Part shown: positions 11,067 through 21,099 of the stretch, one piece after another | Layout: the number at the start of each line of letters is the position of its first letter | Numbering within the stretch: position 1 is the first letter of the stretch | DNA from: Symbiodinium natans | Lineage: Eukaryota > Sar > Dinophyceae > Suessiales > Symbiodiniaceae | DNA: 64,000 bases | Direction of reading: 5' to 3' | Assembly (NCBI GenBank): GCA_905221605.1 | Contig: CAJNDS010002214.1 | Span: forward strand, 192,512-256,511 | Translations under genes and position numbers: made by a program | The notes under the pieces: model-generated | What the model was told of the DNA's origin: nothing | Database searches by the model: none | What the model saw: the letters and a program-made list of their open reading frames with translations, nothing else

Positions 11067-11275
11067 TCGCGAGGCAGCACGCCTGGATCAGTGCCCCTCA
11101 AGAAGAATGATTCAATGGCACGGCACTGTGCTGCCGTCTTCTCTCGGTTCTGCTGGGCGCTCTCCCAACTCAGCCGTCCTGCCTTCGCCCATCAGGATAC
11201 TGCTCCCCCACTTCGATCAACAGGCGGTCCTGTCAGTTGAGTTACTCCCTGGACTGCAGATACCATACATATATC

Positions 11276-11312
11276 CCTAAACCATCCTAGACCCTAAGCC
11301 CTAAACCCTGGA
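11276..11312. repeat. Degenerate telomere-like heptamers
   Basis: CCCTAAACCATCCTAGACCC followed by TAAGCCCTAAACCC. Confidence 0.6.
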
Positions 11313-11356
11313 TCCTAAGCTTGCCTAGGTAGCTCAAGATGTCGAAGAGCACTCTC

Positions 11357-11746
11357 TCACATTCTGGGGCTGTCGAACTTGGTCAATGCTACAGGCAACT
11401 CGGCCAGGTCAGGCATTGGCAACAAAAAGCACCGGGTGACTGCCTGTATGGCAAAGATCATGCACACCACAAGAGGAGACAGCTGAGAGAACCGTCTGTA
11501 GACCAATCTCCAGGACATGCTAAAGAGCGTTCCACGTGAAAGGCCGCTCCAAGAACTTGTCTGACAGCCCTCCACAGCCCACCCAAGCAATCTGACGCCA
11601 CACGCTGTGGTAGGGTCGAGTCTGGCCTTCTTGGACGACGAGTATAGTCGAAGTAATACTACATCCACCACACGCACCTTGCGGGCAAAGATGCATAGGG
11701 CATGATGAAGGTTCTTAAGTGGCTGTCGTCGCTGCAGCAGCAACAT
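11357..11746 (-). CDS. Possible membrane-protein exon(s)
   Basis: The minus-strand ORF contains a hydrophobic stretch FSQLSPLVVCMIFAIQAVTR next to an Arg-rich segment, which could be an S4-S5/S5 region of an ion channel. This is weak inference from hydrophobicity only; no diagnostic motif is visible. Confidence 0.25.
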   Translation of the reverse strand: MLLLQRRQPLKNLHHALCIFARKVRVVDVVLLRLYSSSKKARLDPTTACGVRLLGWAVEGCQTSSWSGLSRGTLFSMSWRLVYRRFSQLSPLVVCMIFAIQAVTRCFLLPMPDLAELPVALTKFDSPRM

Positions 11747-11749
11747 ACA

Positions 11750-12910
11750 TGTGCTCTACGTGCTTTTTGTGCTCAGAAGGGCACCAGTTTTTTGTGAGTG
11801 GTGGCATCCAGCATCAGGCGGGCAGATCCGTTCTGCACCTCGCAAGAAGAAAACTAGAGCACTGGCTGTAAAGCAAGAGGCCCGGCAAGTTTCAGATGTG
11901 CACCAGCAGTCGCAGTTCTTACCCCAAGCTACTAATTGCTTAAGAACCTCGAAAAAGATATTCTTCCTTATTAAGGGTAGTATAGGGATTATTACTTTTT
12001 ATGTTGGGGTTCTTAAGCAAATAGTAGCAAGTCATCACATGTAACAGAGCACCTGCAAACTCTGCAAACAAAAGTGCCAAAGCCTCGGAAGCCAGCTGAT
12101 CAAGGGTCTTTGCCTGGTGTGAAGACACGTTTGCGGGCTCACACGAGTGTCATTTTTCAACTTGCTCATTCAAAAATAGCTGAGACAAGGTAAACTTCAG
12201 AACGAGACATTGGAAACACGCTAAACAAGAAATATATGTCAAGTGTAGGAGCACCTATGCAAGCCCAGAAAACACATTCGCCTCGGCCCTGGCCATGGGA
12301 GTCAGAGGTTTCCACGAGGACCCCTGAGCACCGCCTCTCCACCCCCTTTTCGTTCATTAGGAGGTTTTTGAATGGACATTGAGACTTTCACGCGCTGGGA
12401 ATTCCTCGGCATGACCTATACCAGGGCACAGGCATGGTCCACCACCCAACCACCCTTTACACCGCTTGACGGGGGGCGTGCTTCAAAATCCGCCCAAGGC
12501 CCGAAACACCAAGACCGCTCTGCTGTCCGTCCGGGTCGAGCCTTTGACGCGCAGCGTTTACAACTAAAACGTGAAGCCACATACAGAAAAAGGTGGAAGT
12601 AGCCAAACAAAATCACAAAATGACGAAGCAGCATTTGTATAGAAGAAGATGGAAGTAGCGAAGGGGGGGGGGGGGGAAAGGTGATACGATTGACTGTCTT
12701 GCTCCGCAGCAGCCTTCTCTGCCTTGCATGAGTTTTCCCTATGTTCACTGCATGTGGGTAGATCCTGGCTTCACCAGCAATCACCACGGATCATCGTGGA
12801 CATCAGACTGGCATCACAATCAAGCACTGCCCAAGACAGCTTTGTAAAGCCTCTCCCACGCCAAACTTCGCAATGTCAATGTCGTAGTCCTGTGCTGCGG
12901 GCATTGTGCC
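11750..12910. other. No supported gene
   Basis: AT-richer DNA at 11930-12030, and a poly-G run at 12664-12675 next to pyrimidine-rich sequence. There is no convincing exon. Confidence 0.35.
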
Positions 12911-12929
12911 ATTCAATTGAGCAGGGAGA

Positions 12930-13125
12930 CGAGGCATGACGAGGAGCGCACAGCGCCAACAACCTCCCTAGACGGGAGCACTCCGAGGTGGTGGCAACCA
13001 GTGGTAAAACAGTCCCTCTTCAGAACTTTCTCATATTCGACAAGCAGAGAAGCTGAGCCAATAACAAAAAAGGCGACAGTATGTGTACTTGAAGACTTGG
13101 GAGCATTTGAATCTGAAAGGTCCAC
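12930..13125 (-). CDS. Exon candidate, unrecognised
   Basis: The minus-strand frame reads DLSDSNAPKSSSTHTVAFFV, then IGSASLLVEYEKVLKRDCF, with one short hydrophobic run. The family is unknown and the boundaries are uncertain. Confidence 0.3.
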
Positions 13126-13129
13126 AGGC

Positions 13130-14070
13130 CCCTAAAGTCCCCAGAAGGCCCTAAAGACCCTGGCAATTCCGAAACAGAGAGGGCCCCCAACCCCCATCCC
13201 CCGACTGGTCAGCCACGTTGGGGAGGCGAGCATGCCCGAGAGTAGTTCCAAAGAAATTGGGAGGGAAAGCCCGCAGGTGGAATCTGAACGTCCACATGGA
13301 CCACCCCAGGCACCATCATTCATTGATTCAACGGCTCTCAGGTGATCCGTATTATGCACAAAAGCTCCTGCAGTATCTTGCCGACGATGTGAGGAGACCT
13401 GACATCGAGCATCTTCCGACTAGGCTCCACCTGTACCAGGCAGTCAGTGCACAAGGCCTGTCGAGCTCCCTGGAAACATCTTCCAGGGTGCCTCGGATGA
13501 GTCATCCAAGTCAACTTCTTGTCCCCTAAAACATTGAACCTCTCTCAATCTGTGCACCCTCAAGTGCGAAAGTCCCTACACCCTAAACCCTAAAAACTCG
13601 CTTCACAACATTAATATGGAGACTGGGTCGTATTTTGGGCAGCCGAGCTGCGCTCATGGCCCTCAGCATTCCGAGGTCCGAGATTCTCGGCCTGGAGCTG
13701 CGGCGCAACTGAAGATAATAAGTCGAAGCCGACTCTCAGCATTTGTCAGTCAAATCCAGCATCTTTCATAACACCAACTGCAAAGCGTGAAGCATTCATC
13801 TTCGAAACGTGCCCTGAGCAGGCTACAGTAAGATGCATGCACTTGAAAAATCTATAGTATTGAAAAATTGCAGCTGTCCATCAGGCCAAGCCTAGATCAC
13901 GCTTAATTCACGGACCTCGATCTGCTTCCGGTCCCACCACTGGTACCGCCAGTGTGCCCCTGGCAGCCGGCGATCGGGCACCGAGAACCTAGCAGAGGAC
14001 TTCTGCAGAAATTGCTTGGAATAAATCTGAAACACATGCTTCAGAAAAGCAGCACAAGCAACATCACAAG
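13130..14070. other. No supported gene
   Basis: Short ORFs only, plus two CCCTAAA units at 13578-13592. Confidence 0.35.
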
Positions 14071-14099
14071 CTGCTCACCAGCTAAGCAGCTCTCTGACA

Positions 14100-15214
14100 A
14101 TGACTTGAATTCTCTCGCACGGGACTGAGCTTCTGTGAGGTGCAAAAGCATGTGCAGTTACAACATCAAGTAATTGCAACACTTGCAAGAAGAACTCCAG
14201 CTCCTCAAGCCATGTTCGCAGACGTCGCATGTCAAACAAGGATTCCTCGTCTGGGTCGCTGGCTCGGTCAAGCTGGCGCAGTGCATGAAACCCACCGCTG
14301 CCGGGCCCTGTAAGCACTCTTGCTTGCAGAGATGGAAAGATCAACTCGGACATATAAGTGCCACATGAGCACAGCCCCGGCAAGAATCCAGCATGCTGCC
14401 CAAGCTAACAAGGACAACGGAATCCAGCAGCCACAAGCGAGTCGACACACATCTCTCTTGCGGCCAGGCGCATCTGCCCAGTGTAATCGAAGCTATCACT
14501 CATCCTCGTGCCTTCGCGTGCTCGTTGTTCAACCGCTCCATGAGTTCACGTCGTCTCTCAGCAACCTGCTTCGGAAGTTGCGGAAAAGCACTTCAAGGTG
14601 CAGCATTCTTCAGATCACTTGCTTAGTGACGCTGATGCATCAAGCCCGATCAGGCATGACAATGGACCAGAGCAGAAAAACCGACTCTGGGCAAATCCCA
14701 TGAGGACCAGAACCCCCTGGTTCTTTGTAGGGAATGAGGGAATTAGGGCCCTATATATATGCCCCTTGAGGGACTATATGGGCACCTCATTCCCTCATTC
14801 CCTGCTAAGAACCAGCCGGAGAACCAATAACTCTGCCTCTTTGGGCCCCCATTGCTCTGAGAAGCAGACACTGCAGTTGGGCTCCTCGTGCTCGAATGGC
14901 TGGACTGGCACCTGCGACAGCTGCTGCTCCATCTTGCAGAAAGTGGCAGAGAGGGCTCAAAGTGCTGGGGGCTTAGGGTTTAGGGTCTAGGGTCTAGGGT
15001 GTAGGGTTTAGGGTTTAGGGTTTAGGGTTTAGGGTTTAGGGTTTAGGGTTTAGGGTTTAGGGTTTAGGGTTTAGGGTTTAGGGTTAGGGTTTAGGGTTTA
15101 GGGTTTAGGGTTTAGGGTTTAGGGTTTAGGGTTTAGGGTTTAGGGTTTAGGGCTGGCCTCTGGCTTTAACATCGTCGCTTGGAAAGTGGCCGCTGCTACT
15201 ATGGGAGTTGCCAT
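14100..15214 (-). CDS. Multi-exon gene with a telomere-repeat intron and a MITE intron
   Basis: Minus strand. A first exon may start at the ATG at 15214 (MATPIVAAATFQATMLKPE) and end at a GC donor near 15162. The next exon, about 14822-14946, follows acceptor TTTCTGCAAG and reads MEQQLSQVPVQPFEHEEPNC, then SVCFSEQWGPKEAELL, with a C-x-x-C pair. The intron between them is mostly the TTTAGGG array. A MITE A copy follows. A later exon near 14500-14563 (acceptor CGAAGCAG, then VAERRRELMERLNNEHAKAR, probable GA donor GATGAG) is coiled-coil-like. An exon at about 14100-14330 reads RVLTGPGSGGFHALRQLDRA, then SDPDEESLFDMRRLRTWLEE, followed by a Leu-rich helix. The function is unknown. Confidence 0.5.
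14708..14815 (-). mobile_element. MITE family A copy
   Basis: Inverted termini CTGGTTCTTTGTAGGGAATG and CATTCCCTGCTAAGAACCAG enclose about 65 bp containing CCCTATATATATGCCCC. The same family recurs at 29408-29520. It lies just downstream (minus sense) of an exon, so it is intronic. Confidence 0.85.
14971..15153. repeat. Interstitial telomere array, about 26 TTTAGGG units
   Basis: This is the longest array in the window. It starts with variants (TCTAGGG, TGTAGGG) and is then nearly perfect, with one 6-bp unit. It lies between two exon candidates of the minus-strand gene. Confidence 0.98.
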
Positions 15215-15990
15215 TCGACATTGGGCTTTAGGCTTTCAACATCTGGTTGAGCACTTTTTATTGCACGTCCATTGTCTGCCATAGCAACCTGGCTTGCCCT
15301 GGACCCTACCACGGGAGGGCGGGTGGGGAATGGAGTCTGTCTGTATGTACATATGTATGCACAGTTATATTTATATATATATACTGTTATTTAGTGTGTA
15401 TGTGTGTTGCATGGGCTGTCTCCAGGCTGACCATTGCCCTCGCCCCAGAAGCCCTGACCTAGATCATCTGAATCCTCCTTCCTCTCATTTTCTTGAGACA
15501 GCTTGCCCCCATGTTCTGCAATTCCATAGGGTTTGGGCCCTTGGTATGATTTGATAGCCCCTGGTGCAAGAACGCCAGGCACACATGCATACCTTCGGAA
15601 CCAACAAATTTCATGAACAACAATGCAGCTGTCAGCCCGTCTGCCACGTCTGCCGCAGCCTCCAAGGACTCTGAGCTTCGCCGCCGGCCTCAGAAAGGCC
15701 CGGTCTCGACGTCTTCAACTCGAGTCACATTACCCACAGCGAAGCGACGAACCTTATGGGCCCGGCCATTTCTCGATTCTGAGCTTGGCATCTTCTCCAA
15801 GTCCTCGGACTGATCCTGCTCTGGGCAGACACCAGGTCAACTGTGAGCAGAAGCTAGCCATGCTGCTGTACAGCCCCAGTTTTCATAAACTATTCACATT
15901 GAGGCTCTGCCGCGCCTTGTCTCGCGTGCGGCCTGCAAAGCTTGACAGCCATCGATGCACCTGTCAGCGGGACGTGTTGGGCTCCAGGCT
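15160..15990. other. No supported gene between two minus-strand genes
   Basis: Short TA-rich microsatellite-like DNA lies at 15350-15395. ORFs on both strands lack recognisable motifs. Confidence 0.35.
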
Positions 15991-16004
15991 GCTCCAGCTT
16001 GCCA

Positions 16005-17690
16005 GCTGCGGTGGCGCACCATGACATCTTCTGCAGTTGCGCGCACGTCCTCCTCCTTGAGCAGCATGACTCGAATGAAGTCTTGGCACAGGGGCTCCAG
16101 CCTCCACGACGTCACCACACAAGGCAACATGCCGGCTGCCGCGAGCTACACATCACCCTTCCAAACCAAGCAACACAACATCCAAGCATGCTGAGCGTCT
16201 GAAGCCCGCTGTTGGGACTAGACTAGGGAAAAGGTACCAGAATGCCACGGGCTACGGTTGTGGGCTGCACCCAGTTCGGCGCCTTTTGGGGTACTTGGGC
16301 TCTTTCGTCTTGATGTCGTGCTCATCCTGGCAGCTCAAAAGCAGTCAAAAACAGGCTCATGAAAAACACTCCAGATCCCGTGCAGGCTCCGGGAACTTTC
16401 AAGCTCGGGCTTTCGATTGCACGTCGCGGGCGGGAGCAGTGCAGAGAGGTCGCACCACGAGTCCGAAACCGCCCATTCGTAGCTGCCGCCTTGAAGGGAA
16501 AGCGCCCATCCAGCAGGCCGTACATGATGATTCCGAGGGCCCAGACATCGACCTCTACACAGCTCAAAGCTCCGAAGGTCAGAAACCGAGGCTCGGCATT
16601 GGAACTCCTACGTCCTGGAATGCACCAGTACGTGGCCCAAACCCCGTGCGGCCTTCAAGCCATAGCTCTTTCCAAAAATCTCCGGCGCCCAGAAGATCCT
16701 GTCAGGTTCTGTAGCATTCTTTTTCACTTCGAAGGGGCGCCCCATCAGTTGCAAAGGCGAGCAAAGGGGACCCGTCCTGGTACCAACTTCGGATGACAAG
16801 CGCCTCTGTCCTTCCACGAGCTCCGCCGTACCTGGCGAAGGGAAGGTCCAAACTTAGAACAGGCGCAACAAAAAGTCTTAAGTCTGTGACGGGGAGCAAC
16901 GTGGAAGATGGAAGCAGCACGAGCTCTTTGAATAACGTTTGAATGTGCTGCCAAGCGCGCACAGACAACTCAGGTGAAACTCTTTCGGCTTGGATGAGCA
17001 AGAGTCTGCGCGGATTGCAACGTTTTGAGTTTCGACCAACACCTAATCACTGGGACATGTGTTGGGACATGCAGGCGTAACTGGCAGCCAGCATGGGCAA
17101 AGAAATCACGCGCTTCTGTACTTAAGCTGCATTTCCAAGCGAGAGTGAACACTGCCTCGATCTTAGATACCGTCGATGGGCGGCGGATCTCTGCACGAAG
17201 GGCCTCTACATGTCCGAAGAGCACCGCAGGCCAACTCTGCAGGCTTGGACTTCCTTCATGCGCCGCTCCAGGAAAACTCACCCTGGGGGGGTTTCTGAAT
17301 GTAAGGGGGGGTACCCTCTTTTGGGGTCCTCATTATAAGGGAATCTAGCTCTTTTGGGGGTCGATATTGGGGGTCCCTTCTTTTCGTAAACCCCAACATA
17401 GGCTAACATGACATAACATGACCTATGGTGCTGAAAGCTCCACCGCGCTGGTGGCATTGGAGTTTGCCGCCTGCGGTCGTGCAGCTTTGCAAGGAAGTTC
17501 AGGACCCGTCAACTCGCGTGGCACACATACCCACAAACCCTAAACCCTAAACCCTAAACCCTACACCCTAAACCCTACAGTACCTACAGCGAGCAGAGAC
17601 TGGAATGCTTGTGCTATGCCGTCGAAAGGCATGCTGCTGAATGCGCCACTGATCCACAAAGTTCTTGTGTGGCCCCGTCGCCTCATCTCA
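16005..17690 (-). CDS. Protein kinase gene (Ser/Thr type), exons of the C-lobe
   Basis: Minus strand. Exon ending at 16653 carries the APE motif (RIFWAPEIFGKSYGLK) and ends AAG|GC. Exon 16490-16552 is exactly 21 codons, VDVWALGIIMYGLLDGRFPF plus K, kinase subdomains IX-X, between an AG acceptor and another AAG|GC donor. About 16005-16110 reads CQDFIRVMLLKEEDVRATAE, then DVM, subdomain XI with the conserved Arg. Joined, these keep phase. Upstream, exon 17000-17282 (LQSWPAVLFGHVEALRAEIR) and exon 17584-17690 (TLWISGAFSSMPFDGIAQAF) may belong to the same gene. Most of the N-lobe, HRD and DFG were not located. Order and motifs fit a CAMK-like kinase; the substrate is unknown. Confidence 0.7.
17283..17395 (-). 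mobile_element. MITE family B copy at the 3' end of an intron
   Basis: Termini GGGGTTTCTGAATGTAAGGG and CCCTTCTTTTCGTAAACCCC. On the minus strand the end, AAACCCCCCCAG, directly forms the acceptor of the exon starting at 17282. The intron (17283-17583) also holds a telomere array. Confidence 0.8.
17537..17578. repeat. Interstitial telomere-like array in an intron
   Basis: Five to six CCCTAAA units with one CCCTACA. On the minus strand it begins 6 bases after a GT donor (CTGTAG|GTACTG at 17583). Confidence 0.9.
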
Positions 17691-17879
17691 GAGTCCCCCC
17701 TTCCAGAACAATGTAAATGGTATAAATGGTAAAGCTTGAAGCGTTCTGTATCACGACTCTTCACACAGGGTCTCATGACATTGGCATGTCCAATGTTCCA
17801 GGTGTTATTACATTTTGCTGTCGGACATGGCTTGAAATTGCGCGATCCACGGAGGCTGCTGCGATTTCAGCCAAGCTGC

Positions 17880-18440
17880 ATCACCCTCGATTGCCACCAA
17901 AAGCGGATGCTGAAATTGGTCCGGCATGTCGGTTGAGACCAAGTAGTACTTCAGCGCCGCCATGGTCGGAACAGCCTTGTGAAATCTCCCGAAACAAGGG
18001 GGCCGCGGGTGAGTGAACTACGATGTCACGCCGCTGCACAGGCTGAAGCACTCTTGACGTGAACTCACCACCGGACTGGCAGTGCAAAAACCTGACAACC
18101 TACCCTGTAGCCAAGTGGCCAAGAACATTCCAGTCACACCAAGCAAGGATGAGAACAGCATGATCAAGGCCTTGCGACAGCAGACATCTGAAATTGAGAG
18201 ACCACAAGCTGGTATGGTGCCAGCAGGTGCTGAACGAGAGCTCCAAAGACCAGATTGCAACTTCGGCGCCATGATGATCACGGGGTGCATGCGCATGAAC
18301 TGGCCACCCATTGTGGCATACATCTGCACCTCCACCACATTTCCTGGCGGCTCATAGTCACGTGATGAAGATCCTCGTCGAGCCATGACTCGTGAGGTGC
18401 AGCGCCTGTGAAGACCTTGATGGCGGTTCCCATGATCACG
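17880..18440 (-). CDS. Exon candidate(s), unrecognised
   Basis: The minus strand from about 18386 reads SRDYEPPGNVVEVQMYATMG, then GQFMRMHPVIIMAPKLQSGL. An alternative overlapping frame just upstream reads AIKVFTGAAPHESWLDEDL. Both look like coding sequence and only one can continue, so a splice junction probably lies between them. The family is not recognised; it could be the 5' part of the neighbouring kinase gene. Confidence 0.3.
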
Positions 18441-18848
18441 AGCCTGTCCAACCCCGAACTGATCGTGCTAGCTACTCGCTACTGCACCTGAGCGCTGCGG
18501 ATGGTCCCTCCATCTCATGGGCAAAGTGTGCCACTACTTGACTTGCGCCGCTCCAGGACGCAAACACCATATACACCGACCTACGACGTTGCCGTTGTGC
18601 CCTTCCTGGTTGCAAACCCTAAACCCCAAAGCTCTGAAACCCTAACGGCCCCAAAAAACCCAACACCCCAACACCCTAAAGAGCACATCGGAGGGTAGTC
18701 TTTAGCGGTGCATCGGAGCCCCGAGCTGTTTAGCCATGACCCGAGCTGGGAAAAAAGATAGCGGCTCGCGCTCTGTGCTGACGGTGTCATGTTGCGGCTT
18801 GAGGGAAGAAGGCTACCGGGCTTAACATGCTTGAGTTCAACCCCCGCC

Positions 18849-21095
18849 CTACTGATTTAGGTTGCAGGACTGGGCTATCGGGCCAGCATGCCAATCACGA
18901 CATCGATACTCATTGAATACAAGCCCGGCACAATGCTGTCCCAGATGCCAAATTAAATTCTCCAGGCGCCGTTCCATGGTCAGGTGCCCATCAAAAAGGA
19001 TGGCCGGGACCGTCAGGATTGCCGAGGCAATGGCACCTCCGAAGGCACCCCGAAGACCCCCCGCGATTGTGCGGCTGTGGTGCACCCGGTGCTTAATCAT
19101 CCTCAGCCGTGGCACCGATTTCTGGAATGAAGTTCAGAAGGAAGGTCAACACCTCACCAAGAATTTCACTGGCATCTGGGTTCATTTGCGGCCCTTCCGG
19201 CCCATGTCTGAGACCACGGCAAAAAAGAGACTCCAGATCTTGCACTGCAGGCACATGAGCAAGACCTCGGGGCAAGGTTGGGATTTCTCAAGCTCATGGC
19301 CTTTGCTACCAGCACATCTCCAAGGTCTGTCACATCGCTGCCTGAATGATCAGATGCGGTCTAGCCACACTCATCAAGGCAGCGAACAGAAGGCAAACAA
19401 ACGTCTTCATCAGGAGATAGGACTTGAAGACCTCAACACAGCGAATGCGAGCTGAAGATTTTCATCTCCCATCTGAGACGGAAGAAGCACCAGCCTCTGC
19501 CACCGGACTGCTCACCGGCAGAGGCTCGAAGATCCAAAAGAAGAGGTACACAAAGAACATCAGAGCCTTCCAGAAATCTTCCAGAGCTTATGGTCTTTAC
19601 CCACAGTGGGAGGTTTCCGAAATTTGGGGCACCTTATTGGGGTCCTTATTAGAAGGGGATCCTACTGTTTGGGGGGGGCTATATTAAGGGTCCCTGATTT
19701 TCCTAAACCCTAAACCCTAAACCCTAAACCCTAAACCCTAAACCCTAAAGCACGATGCTCATCGGTCGCCTGGAAGCTCAGCGACTCGAGCATGGAGGCA
19801 AGCTGGGAAGCAAGCGATGCCAGCTCGTTCGTCAAGAAGGAAGTAATCTTCTGCTGCAGCTCCTACCAGGGTTTAGGGTTTAGGGTTTAGGGTTTAGGGT
19901 TTAGGGTTTAGGGTTTAGGGTTTAGGGTTTAGGGTCAGTGCAGAATTCTGTTCGGCTAGCGGGCTGCTTATTCTGTACAAGCGTCGCCGCATGTGGCACT
20001 ACTGCCCTACCGTGCCCTGCAAATATCAGAACCCTATCCTTCCACGTGCTCTCCGGAAGGATCGGCTTTACAAAGTTGAGAAACTGCTCAACGCCCTGAC
20101 ACGCCAGTGGTGAACAAACATGGGACTACTCTCTGTACCGGGGGGTTGTTGTCTGCTTCAACTCCACATGCGCAAGTCGACCTTCTTGTAATCGTCCAAG
20201 TTAGCCGTGAAACTTTGCACGCCCAAGGTGATGCATTCGATGAAGAACCTGGGTGGAGTCTAGGGGGCTCTGGAACCTGGCTCCCGAAACCCCGAAACCC
20301 CTAAACCCTAAACCCTAAACCCTGAACCCTGAACCCTAAACCCTAAACCCTAGACCCTAAACGCCCCAAGTCCAGTCCCAGGCAGAATTCCAGGAGGGTC
20401 CTTGCCCTCCCTTATTCGAACGGAATCCTACTATTTGGGGTCGACACGAGGGGTCCCATATTTTCGACAACCCCCCACCCCCCCCCCCCTCCCTCCCTTT
20501 CGTTGGATTCCTTCCTTCGATTCCTTCAACTCCTTCCTTCGATGATGCCTTCGATGCCTTCGATACCTACGTTTTCTTCCTTCACTTCCTTCATCCCTTC
20601 CTTGTAACAAACTTGTACAAAAGCTTTGAGGACACGTACCCAAAAATGGGCCTTCTGACGGACATGCAGATCAACACTTTCTGAAATCAAGCTACACCGA
20701 AAGACAACTAGCAACCTCAAAGACAAAGACCACAAGACGTGCCTCCCATCTGCAAGGTTCTGAAAAACCCATCCGAGAAGCCACATCACAGCAGAGACAA
20801 TCAGCAACGTGGCCAGGAGGGCCACCATCCAGGACCTTCTCTTCTCAAGACAAATCGGCCCAGCTCGATACAAAGAAAGTTAGTTTAATAGAGTGGCAAA
20901 GAAGAGCTCTTGTCCATCTCCAGCGTCCCAGAGAGGGCCGGCCCAGCTGGCTGACGTGACCTTAAACCACTCCCCATCACTGACCCGGTGGTCTTCGAAC
21001 AGCCACGCATGATCCTCCGGCCTCGGAATGACAGCGGCATATTGCTCCGACGCATCCAGAAAGAGCTCGAGCCGAATCGTGGTGAGACCTTCCAT
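18849..21095 (-). CDS. Polytopic membrane protein gene, at least seven exons
   Basis: Minus strand, in order: 20880-21095 (RLELFLDASEQYAAVIPRPE, DHAWLFEDHRVSDGEWFKV); about 20640-20873 (WMVALLATLLIVSAVMWLLG, then WVFQNLADG, two hydrophobic helices); 20182-20248 (FFIECITLGVQSFTANLDDY); about 19937-20095 (GVEQFLNFVKPILPESTWK); 19754-19862 (ELQQKITSFLTNELASLASQ, amphipathic); 19400-19566 (ALMFFVYLFFWIFEPLPVSS, then SYLLMKTFVCLLFAALMSVA); 19120-19200 (ILGEVLTFLLNFIPEI); 18849-19080 (RGAFGGAIASAILTVPAILF). Several junctions are in phase with AG acceptors. At least five transmembrane helices suggest a channel or transporter, but I recognise no family. Introns carry MITEs and telomere repeats. Confidence 0.55.
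19611..19708 (-). mobile_element. MITE family B copy
   Basis: Termini GGTTTCCGAAATTTGGGGCA and AGGGTCCCTGATTTTCCTAA. It merges directly into a CCCTAAA array at 19703. Both lie in the intron 19567-19753 of the polytopic membrane protein gene. Confidence 0.85.
19703..19749. repeat. Interstitial telomere array abutting a MITE
   Basis: Six perfect CCCTAAA units. On the minus strand the array begins five bases into the intron (donor GTGCTTTAGGG at 19753). Confidence 0.95.
19863..19936 (-). repeat. Telomere array forming an entire 74-nt intron
   Basis: Minus strand: probable GA donor GACCCTAAACCC at 19936, nine CCCTAAA units, then CCCTGGTAG acceptor before exon GAGCTGCAGCAG at 19862. Both flanks are coding-like exons of the same gene. 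Confidence 0.75.
20292..20362. repeat. Interstitial telomere-like array
   Basis: Eight to nine CCCTAAA/CCCTGAA units. Intronic in the polytopic protein gene, between the exon at 20182-20248 and the MITE at 20393. Confidence 0.9.
20393..20480 (-). mobile_element. MITE family B copy (diverged)
   Basis: GGGTCC, TTATTCGAACGGAATCCTAC, TATTTGGGGTCGAC and GGGGTCCCATATTTTCGACA match the internal and terminal parts of the other copies; one terminus is eroded. It lies in the same intron as the array at 20292 and a GAAGGAA-type purine tract at 20478-20600. Confidence 0.7.
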
Positions 21096-21099
21096 GCTA

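Noticed and set aside
14971-20362. Telomere arrays as evidence of a chromosome end
   Set aside because: Arrays are short, in both orientations and between exons, so they are interstitial.
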